From NCBI RefSeq assembly GCF_000147675.1, contig NZ_ADGQ01000056.1:47161-111160 (forward strand): a stretch of DNA of 64,000 bases, written 5' to 3'. Positions 58,836 through 64,000 of the stretch are shown here, in pieces; position 1 is the first letter of the stretch, and every line of letters starts with the position of its first letter. This stretch comes from Peptostreptococcus stomatis DSM 17678 (GTDB lineage Bacteria > Bacillota > Clostridia > Peptostreptococcales > Peptostreptococcaceae). The notes under the pieces were generated by a model. That model worked only from the letters and a program-made list of their open reading frames with translations. It had not been told where the DNA came from and ran no database searches. The position numbers and the translations under genes are program-made.

Positions 58836-60227
58836 TTATTTATCTTTCTTTACAGAGTTTTCCGCGTCTCTTTTCCTCTTTTTTTCTACCCAGCCTACCT
58901 TTAATTCTTGTCTCTGTCTAGCTATCGCCAGGCAACCAACCGGTATATCATCAGTGATAGTAGAACCTGTAGCTATAAAGGTATCCTCTTCCACAATTAC
59001 CGGAGCTACCAGGTTTGAATTTGATCCTACAAAGGCATTATCCTTTACTATAGACCTAAACTTGTTCTTTCCATCATAGTTTACAAAGACAACTCCACAA
59101 CCTATGTTTACATTCTTGCCAACCTCAGCATCACCTATGTATGAAAGATGAGATGCCTTTGAACCGTCACCAAAGCTAGCATTTTTGACCTCAACGAAGT
59201 CTCCTATCTTACAGTTATTGCCTATATCTGCCTTTGGTCTTAGGTAGGCAAATGGTCCTACATTAGTATTGTCACCAACCCTAGCATCGATTACTTCAGA
59301 CTTCTTGACACTTGTATTATCACCTATTGTAGAATTTTCTATACTCGTATGTGGTCCTATCTTACAAGACGAACCTATCTTAGACCCCCTAGTCAGCATA
59401 CAACCCGGTAGAACTATGGTATCACTTCCTATTTCAACATCTGCGTCTATATATGTAGATGCTACATCTATAATTGTTACACCATTTACCATATGCCTTT
59501 CATTGATCCTCTTTCTCATTGTAGCTTCAGCCTCTGATAATTGTAGCCTGGAGTTTACACCCATAAGTTCCTCTATAGTCGCACCTTGGTAGGCACCTGC
59601 TAGACCACCAGCATTCCTGATAAGTTCTATAGTATCAGGCAAATAGTATTCTCCCTGGGCATTGTTGTTGTCTACCTTGGCTAGGGATTCTTTTAAATAC
59701 TTGCCATTAAAACAATAGATTCCTGAATTTATTTCCTTTACGGCCCTTTCCTGGTCATTGGCATCCTTCTGCTCAACTATCCTAAGTAATCTATCCTGGT
59801 CATCCCTGATAATCCTGCCATAACCTCTTGGGTCATCAACTGCCGTAGTCAATACAGACACTGCATAGCCACCCTCATCGTGGAAGGCAAAAAACTTCTC
59901 CAAGGTATCCGCTTCAATCAGTGGAGTATCTCCACACAAGACCATTATAGTATCGTCTAGACCCATATATTCATCAGCCATCATAACCGCATGACCTGTA
60001 CCCAACTGTTCTGTCTGAACAGCTATCTTAACATCTTCTCCTACTGTAGCCCTTACTTCATCTATACCATGACCTAAGACAACTACTGTCTCGCCTACAC
60101 CAGCAGACCTAGCTGCATCAATCACATGGTTTACCATTGCCTTACCACACACCTGGTGAACTACCTTAGGGTGAATAGACTTCATCCTAGTACCCTTGCC
60201 AGCCGCTAATATTATTGCCTTTTTCAT
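58836..60227 (-). CDS. glmU: Bifunctional GlmU (N-acetylglucosamine-1-P uridyltransferase / glucosamine-1-P acetyltransferase)
   Basis: Makes UDP-GlcNAc, precursor of peptidoglycan. It is 463 residues. N-terminal pyrophosphorylase domain (AAGKGTRMKS, VLCGDTPLI); C-terminal left-handed beta-helix with hexapeptide repeats and IGDNTSVKKSEVIDA, then HLSYIGDAEVGKNVNIG for acetyl transfer. The C terminus is lysine rich. An extended -10 (TATGATATAAT, at about 60262) precedes it. In Bacillus the order is purR-yabJ-spoVG-glmU-prs; here a C39-like gene replaces yabJ-spoVG. Confidence 0.97.
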   Translation of the reverse strand: MKKAIILAAGKGTRMKSIHPKVVHQVCGKAMVNHVIDAARSAGVGETVVVLGHGIDEVRATVGEDVKIAVQTEQLGTGHAVMMADEYMGLDDTIMVLCGDTPLIEADTLEKFFAFHDEGGYAVSVLTTAVDDPRGYGRIIRDDQDRLLRIVEQKDANDQERAVKEINSGIYCFNGKYLKESLAKVDNNNAQGEYYLPDTIELIRNAGGLAGAYQGATIEELMGVNSRLQLSEAEATMRKRINERHMVNGVTIIDVASTYIDADVEIGSDTIVLPGCMLTRGSKIGSSCKIGPHTSIENSTIGDNTSVKKSEVIDARVGDNTNVGPFAYLRPKADIGNNCKIGDFVEVKNASFGDGSKASHLSYIGDAEVGKNVNIGCGVVFVNYDGKNKFRSIVKDNAFVGSNSNLVAPVIVEEDTFIATGSTITDDIPVGCLAIARQRQELKVGWVEKKRKRDAENSVKKDK

Positions 60228-60261
60228 ATCCTATCCTCCGTCACTTTTAGTTAATAAAATT

Positions 60262-60270
60262 ATTATATCA
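60262..60270 (-). promoter_or_regulatory. Extended -10 promoter of glmU
   Basis: TATGATATAAT on the minus strand, 35 nt upstream of the glmU ATG, same type as the prmC and flippase promoters. Confidence 0.5.
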
Positions 60271-60305
60271 TATATTGGGCATTTTTCATCTCAATTCTGG
60301 TAGAT

Positions 60306-60956
60306 TTATTCTAAGACCAGGGCCCTTTGTCCCATCTGCATATATAGTTTTGAAAATTCAAGGAAGTTAACCTTCCTATAACCCCTAATAGGGTCTATTA
60401 TATTGACCATACCCTTGTCCACACCATTTACTACCACACAATGGAGGTTCTTGTAGAGTCTCTCTTCCTGTCCACTTACATCCCTGTATGTTCTGTCACT
60501 GTAGGCAGGGGCCTTGTCATCCAAGGTATACCATACAGCCACAGGTTTTTTCTTAAATATCACATAGTTAAGTAGGCCAAATGGGTTGGTTCCTGTTATA
60601 TCCTTGGCCTGCCTTGACACACCCTGATTAGAAAAATAGGTATTGGCACAGGATGCTAGGGGACCTGGATAACAATAAAAGCCAGCCCTGCTGTAGGGAC
60701 TACCTATATAGGCCTTGTTGGGGTCTCCATTACTGTAACCTGACTTGGCCAGGTAGGCCTCAAGGGTCTCATTGGATACATCAAAGCCCTCATAATTCAT
60801 AAGCATCTCCAAAGATGTTACTTCACAACCATTTGGCATATTGGGGTATTGGTAGGCTGCCCTTACATTTAGATACCTGGTTGGAACCAGGTAAAAGGCT
60901 CCTCCTGCCACCATGACAAGAATTGCCAGGACTAGCAATTTTCTAATAAATTTCAT
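60306..60956 (-). CDS. C39-like family peptidase (membrane-anchored)
   Basis: 216 residues. One N-terminal helix (LLVLAILVMVAGGAFYLV) anchors or exports it. The catalytic Cys44 is in PNGCEVTSLEMLM, and the His and Asp in LHCVVVNGVDKGMVNIIDP. This is the Peptidase_C39_2 (YvpB-like) pattern: a papain-like fold, possibly a hydrolase of surface peptides. It has a strong promoter at 61216-61243 and a structured leader of about 250 nt (see 60957-61209). The RBS is ATAGGAGTG, 10 nt before ATG. Confidence 0.85.
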   Translation of the reverse strand: MKFIRKLLVLAILVMVAGGAFYLVPTRYLNVRAAYQYPNMPNGCEVTSLEMLMNYEGFDVSNETLEAYLAKSGYSNGDPNKAYIGSPYSRAGFYCYPGPLASCANTYFSNQGVSRQAKDITGTNPFGLLNYVIFKKKPVAVWYTLDDKAPAYSDRTYRDVSGQEERLYKNLHCVVVNGVDKGMVNIIDPIRGYRKVNFLEFSKLYMQMGQRALVLE

Positions 60957-61209
60957 CTTCTATATCACTCCTATTTACTTTAAAAATTTAAGGTTTTTGC
61001 ATACTCACTTAGGTTTAGTCCTTGCATACCCTATTGGAGGTCTAAGTTTTACATCAGCCCACTGATAACCAGAGAACATCATATTTCCTTAGTAATTAAT
61101 ATATAGGATTCCTAAGAACTTAAAATCCAAGTATGCAGGTAAAATTTATCAAGTATATTTCTCTAGTCTATACCCCCTATATAAATTAAAGCTTAATCGG
61201 ATAATTTTT
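60957..61209 (-). ncRNA. Structured 5' leader of the C39-like peptidase gene, unclassified
   Basis: A stem GCATAC/GTATGC (61131-61136 with 61024-61029) is stacked on TTGGA/TCCAA (61126-61130 with 61034-61038) and AAGTT/AACTT (61117-61121 with 61044-61048), closing two hairpins: CTTAG/CTAAG (61112-61116 with 61088-61092) and ATCAG/CTGAT (61062-61066 with 61053-61057). A second GTATGC (minus strand, 60999-61004) could replace the first closing partner. No recognised riboswitch core motif is visible. This is paired sequence seen by eye, not calculated energy or covariation. Confidence 0.45.
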
Positions 61210-61215
61210 TTCAAC

Positions 61216-61243
61216 ATAATAGCGTCCCAAATGCCCTTGTCAA
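61216..61243 (-). promoter_or_regulatory. Promoter of the C39-like peptidase gene
   Basis: TTGACA at 61238-61243, a 16-nt spacer and TATTAT at 61216-61221 on the minus strand. This is the best consensus sigma-A promoter in the window. Start of transcription is expected near 61209, so the peptidase mRNA has about 250 nt of leader. Confidence 0.65.
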
Positions 61244-61328
61244 ATAAGCAAAAGCAAGTGGAACGCCCATAAACTTTTATTTTTTGTATTTTATAAATTC
61301 TGACCCTTCCCCTATAAAGCCGTTCAAA

Positions 61329-62162
61329 CTAGTCCTGAGGGTGGTATTCAGAGTTAAATGTCTTTAGGTTAGGATATACTATTACCTCATTATTTGCAGT
61401 GTCTAACTCCAATAGTGAAATATAGTTAGAAACCAGCTTGTTTTCAGGATGGATAGTTGAGATAAATACTCCAGTCCCCACCACCTCGGCATCAAATTCC
61501 TTCATCAGTTCAGTCATACCCTTGATAGTACCGCCACCACGCATGAAATCATCTATTATTATAACCTTGCTACCTGGCTTTAAGGCCTTACTTGGAAGAC
61601 TCATTGTCTCTATCTTTGAAGATGAACCTGTCACATAAGTCATGCTAATTGTTGGTCCTTCAGATACCTTGGTATTCTTCCTGATTATTACAAGTGGTAG
61701 GTTCATAGCCTTGGCAGTCATAAGGGCCATAGGTATACCCTTAGTCTCCATGGTAACTACACAGTCAGCCTGGCTATAGTCTATATTAGAGGCAAATATC
61801 TCACCAATCTTGTAGACAACACTTGGATCATATATCAAGTCTATCAAGTATAAAAATCCACCTGACAGGATACGACCCTCTTCCTTTATCCTATCACACA
61901 ACTGGTAAAGGAATTCTTCATTTTCTTCCTTAGATGTCTTAGGTATATACTTGACGCCACCAGCAGCCCCGGATATTGTCACTACCCTACCAAGCTGTAG
62001 TTTTTCAAATACATTTTTAACCACTATAAGGTCCTCACTAATAGTGGACTTGGCAGCATTAAACTGGCTAGTAAAAAAGCTTAGGGTAAAAATCTTGTTT
62101 GGGTTGTCAGATAGGATTTTTACAATGGCTCCAATACGCTCATTTCTTTTAAATTTGTTCAT
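61329..62162 (-). CDS. purR: Purine operon repressor PurR (Bacillus type)
   Basis: PRPP-responsive repressor, 277 residues, normal. The N-terminal winged-helix part (FTLSFFTSQFNAAKSTISEDLIVVK) is followed by a phosphoribosyltransferase-like domain with the PRPP loop VIIIDDFMRGGGTI and MALMTAKAMNLPLVIIRK. It should bind DNA near purine genes when PRPP is low. The purine operon lies at the other end of the window. A CGAACAAT element upstream (62254) suggests autoregulation as in B. subtilis. AGGAAT precedes ATG. Confidence 0.96.
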   Translation of the reverse strand: MNKFKRNERIGAIVKILSDNPNKIFTLSFFTSQFNAAKSTISEDLIVVKNVFEKLQLGRVVTISGAAGGVKYIPKTSKEENEEFLYQLCDRIKEEGRILSGGFLYLIDLIYDPSVVYKIGEIFASNIDYSQADCVVTMETKGIPMALMTAKAMNLPLVIIRKNTKVSEGPTISMTYVTGSSSKIETMSLPSKALKPGSKVIIIDDFMRGGGTIKGMTELMKEFDAEVVGTGVFISTIHPENKLVSNYISLLELDTANNEVIVYPNLKTFNSEYHPQD

Positions 62163-62301
62163 GATTCCTCCATTTCTATATAGTTATCTCTTCTTTTTCT
62201 TAAGTATTTCCTTAAATATTCACGGTAAACCTTATATAATAAACTTTCCTTATCGAACAATTTCTTTTAAACACATCAAACTAGCACACACATACCCTTT
62301 A

Positions 62302-62310
62302 TGGTATAAT
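62302..62310 (+). promoter_or_regulatory. Extended -10 promoter candidate of murC
   Basis: TGGTATAAT in a TATGGTATAAT context, about 185 nt upstream of the murC ATG. No good -35. Confidence 0.45.
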
Positions 62311-62400
62311 GTAGCTATTGGAATAAAAACTTTATTTTATTTATAATATACATTATACGGTTTCTAATCTTGTTAAAAGCTTAAAAAACCAGATACATAG

Positions 62401-62435
62401 TGAACGTTCCTTAATTATAACATATAAAACGTTCA
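62401..62435. promoter_or_regulatory. Paired palindromic operator candidate
   Basis: TGAACGTT (62401-62408) and AACGTTCA (62428-62435) are exact inverted copies, 19 nt apart, and each contains the palindrome AACGTT. A minus-strand extended -10 (62414-62422) lies between them, so a dimeric repressor bound to both would cover a leftward promoter. As RNA in the murC leader the same arms could form an 8-bp hairpin. The regulator is unknown. Confidence 0.45.
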
Positions 62436-62495
62436 TATTGTATATTTTAAACAAATATTTTTAGAGTTTTTTAAATAAGGAGAGGTGACACATAC

Positions 62496-63857
62496 ATGAA
62501 CATACATTTTATCGGTATAGGTGGCATTAATATGAGTGCCCTGGCAGAAATTTGTCTAAACAAGGGATATAGGGTATCCGGTTCTGATGCCCAGGATTCC
62601 TACCTTCTAGACCATCTTAGGAGCCTAGGAGCTACTATATATGTTGGTCAGAAAAAGGAAAATATATCCAATGATATAAATATGGTAGTCTATACAGCTG
62701 CCATATCTGATGACAATGAAGAACTGGTAGAGGCCAAGAATAAGAACATTCTCTTGATAAACAGGGCTGCATTTTTAGGCCAGATAATGAGGGAATACAG
62801 GAATTCTATAGCAGTTGCAGGTACTCATGGTAAGACATCTACCACTAGTATCCTATCAACTATCTTTGACTATGCCCAGACTGACCCAACTGTATTGGTT
62901 GGTGGCAACCTTAGTACCATAGGTGGTAATGTTAGGATAGGAAACTCCAAGCACTTTATAACTGAAGCTTGCGAGTATGTTGATAGCTTCCTTAGCTTTA
63001 ACCCCTTGATTGGAATTGTCTTGAATATTGAAGAGGACCACCTAGACTATTTTTCAGGCCTGGATGAAATCAAGGCTTCCTTCAACAAGTTTGGTAAACT
63101 CCTACCTCAAAGTGGTTACTTTATAATCAATGGTGATAACGAAAATACCAAGGACATAGTCTATGATGTCCGTGCTAATATAATCAGGTTTGGTCAGAAC
63201 CCTGACAATGATGCCATCATATCTGATATCAGGTATGATGAGAATGGCTATGCCATATTCAACCTAAAATATAAGGGGGTAAACCTGGGAGGTTTCCACC
63301 TATCTGTGTACGGCCTACACAATATCTACAATGCTACAGCTGCTATCTTGGCCGCCATAGTATCGGATATAGACGTAGACACAATTAGAAAGTCAGTCTT
63401 AGAATACCACGGTGTTGGCAGGAGGTTTGAAAAGAAGGGCTATTATAATGATGCCCTGGTAATAGACGACTATGCCCACCACCCAACTGAAATCAAGGCT
63501 ACCCTGGCTGCCGCAAAGAATTTAAGAGACAAGAAACTTTGGGTGGCCTTCCAGCCTCATACCTACTCTAGGACTAAGAGTCTGTTTAAGGAGTTTTCTG
63601 AAGCCTTCTATTCAGCAGACAAGGTCATAGTTACGGATATATATGCTGCCAGAGAAAAAGACCCTGGCGATATATCATCAAAAGACCTGGTCCAGAGCCT
63701 ATACCAAAACAATGTTGACGCTATCTACCTGCCAACATTTGATGAAATAGTAGACTATATCAAGGACAAGTTGGGACCAAATGATGTCTTTATGACTTGT
63801 GGGGCAGGACCTATCAACAGGGTGGCAGAAGCCCTTTTAGAGCTTAAAGACAAGTAA
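62496..63857 (+). CDS. murC: UDP-N-acetylmuramate-L-alanine ligase
   Basis: Adds the first amino acid to UDP-MurNAc in peptidoglycan synthesis. It is 453 residues, normal. N-terminal Rossmann part ([17 protein letters not shown]), ATP loop [25 protein letters not shown] and a C-terminal domain with [14 protein letters not shown] and [24 protein letters not shown] precedes the ATG. Divergent from purR; glmU nearby makes its UDP-GlcNAc precursor. Confidence 0.97.
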   Translation: MNIHFIGIGGINMSALAEICLNKGYRVSGSDAQDSYLLDHLRSLGATIYVGQKKENISNDINMVVYTAAISDDNEELVEAKNKNILLINRAAFLGQIMREYRNSIAVAGTHGKTSTTSILSTIFDYAQTDPTVLVGGNLSTIGGNVRIGNSKHFITEACEYVDSFLSFNPLIGIVLNIEEDHLDYFSGLDEIKASFNKFGKLLPQSGYFIINGDNENTKDIVYDVRANIIRFGQNPDNDAIISDIRYDENGYAIFNLKYKGVNLGGFHLSVYGLHNIYNATAAILAAIVSDIDVDTIRKSVLEYHGVGRRFEKKGYYNDALVIDDYAHHPTEIKATLAAAKNLRDKKLWVAFQPHTYSRTKSLFKEFSEAFYSADKVIVTDIYAAREKDPGDISSKDLVQSLYQNNVDAIYLPTFDEIVDYIKDKLGPNDVFMTCGAGPINRVAEALLELKDK

Positions 63858-63878
63858 TCTTACTTTAAGGAATTATTT

Positions 63879-63989
63879 GTGGATTTTGCTATATATACAA
63901 GCCTAGTTAATATAGCAAATAGCTTTCTTGATAATGCTCAATCTAATAATCTTATACCCAAAAAACAAGGGTACGAATTAAAACCTTAA
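63879..63989 (+). CDS. Possible 36-residue peptide after murC
   Basis: GTG start with AAGGA 7 nt upstream, then 36 codons to TAA: begins MDFAIYTSLVNIANSF and ends KKQGYELKP. It is in the same frame as murC after the murC stop. No family recognised. The Shine-Dalgarno spacing is good but the frame is short enough to occur by chance. The window ends before a terminator can be seen. Confidence 0.25.
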   Translation: MDFAIYTSLVNIANSFLDNAQSNNLIPKKQGYELKP

Positions 63990-64000
63990 CTTTAGGTTGT

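Larger units (their letters stand above)
62163..62495. other. Divergent purR-murC control region
   Basis: 333 nt without a gene. Contents: a CGAACAAT element (62254-62261); a plus-strand extended -10 TGGTATAAT (62302-62310) that would give murC a leader of about 180 nt; a minus-strand extended -10 TGTTATAAT (62414-62422); and a pair of AACGTT palindromes around it. The stretch is very A+T-rich elsewhere. Confidence 0.6.

Noticed and set aside
60957-61328. Known c-di-AMP (ydaO), SAM or T-box leader
   Set aside because: The conserved core motifs of these classes were not found by eye. I therefore left the leader unclassified.

Overview
The window looks like chromosomal DNA from a low-GC anaerobic Firmicute. 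The best fit is the Tissierellia / Peptoniphilaceae group (Peptoniphilus, Anaerococcus, Finegoldia and relatives). This is inferred from the low GC content, strong AGG/CTA/ATA codon preference, a Na+-type F-ATP synthase c subunit, a CWB2-anchored surface protein, and a Bacillus-like purR-glmU-prs-pth-mfd-yabM-yabN-hup-rqcP order that lacks the sporulation genes spoVG and spoVT. The species cannot be read from the sequence. Nearly all genes are on the minus strand. The plus-strand exceptions are a Gx transporter gene, htrA, azlCD and murC. I saw no rRNA, tRNA, CRISPR array, prophage or insertion sequence.

Region 1 (1-8.4 kb) is a purine operon, purE-purM-purN-purH-purD-purL, with purL running off the left edge. 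purC, purF, purK and purB are not in it. Region 2 (8.7-16.2 kb) holds an FtsX-type ABC exporter, a small DUF1648-like membrane protein, glycerol kinase and oligoendopeptidase F with a 48-residue membrane peptide gene behind it. Region 3 (16.4-21.3 kb) carries a Gx-family membrane protein, HtrA, aminopeptidase C and an orphan DUF2399/Toprim protein related to the nuclease subunit of type II Wadjet systems. Region 4 (21.4-28.2 kb) is one very large surface-protein gene that appears split by a one-base frameshift. The upstream half has the signal peptide. The downstream half has CnaB-like repeats and three CWB2 wall-binding repeats.

Region 5 (28.6-38.4 kb) has an FMN-dependent alpha-hydroxy-acid oxidizing enzyme, an auxin-efflux-family carrier and the complete ATP synthase operon (atpZ-I-B-E-F-H-A-G-D-C). 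That operon is odd in three ways: Na+ ligands in the c subunit, a charged insert in gamma, and an epsilon subunit lacking its C-terminal helices. A membrane-anchored protein of unknown function is translationally coupled to its end. Region 6 (38.6-47.3 kb) is housekeeping: upp, rpiB, a TsaC/Sua5 protein, prfA, prmC, azlCD, rpmE, rho (with a Q/N/G-rich linker), a 35-residue membrane peptide gene, galU and rqcP.

Region 7 (47.4-62.2 kb) is the conserved yab-type block: hup, a YabN-like protein with a decayed MazG half, a SpoVB/YabM-like flippase, prsA, mfd, pth, an inserted pilT-prepilin peptidase pair, prs, glmU, a C39-like peptidase and purR. The C39-like gene is preceded by a strong promoter and a roughly 250-nt leader with a nested three-way-junction fold and two competing 3' partners for its closing helix; I do not recognise its class. 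murC diverges from purR across a 333-bp region with paired AACGTT palindromes around a promoter. PurR in this window is the expected regulator of the purine operon at the other end, and CGAAC elements occur upstream of both purE and purR.
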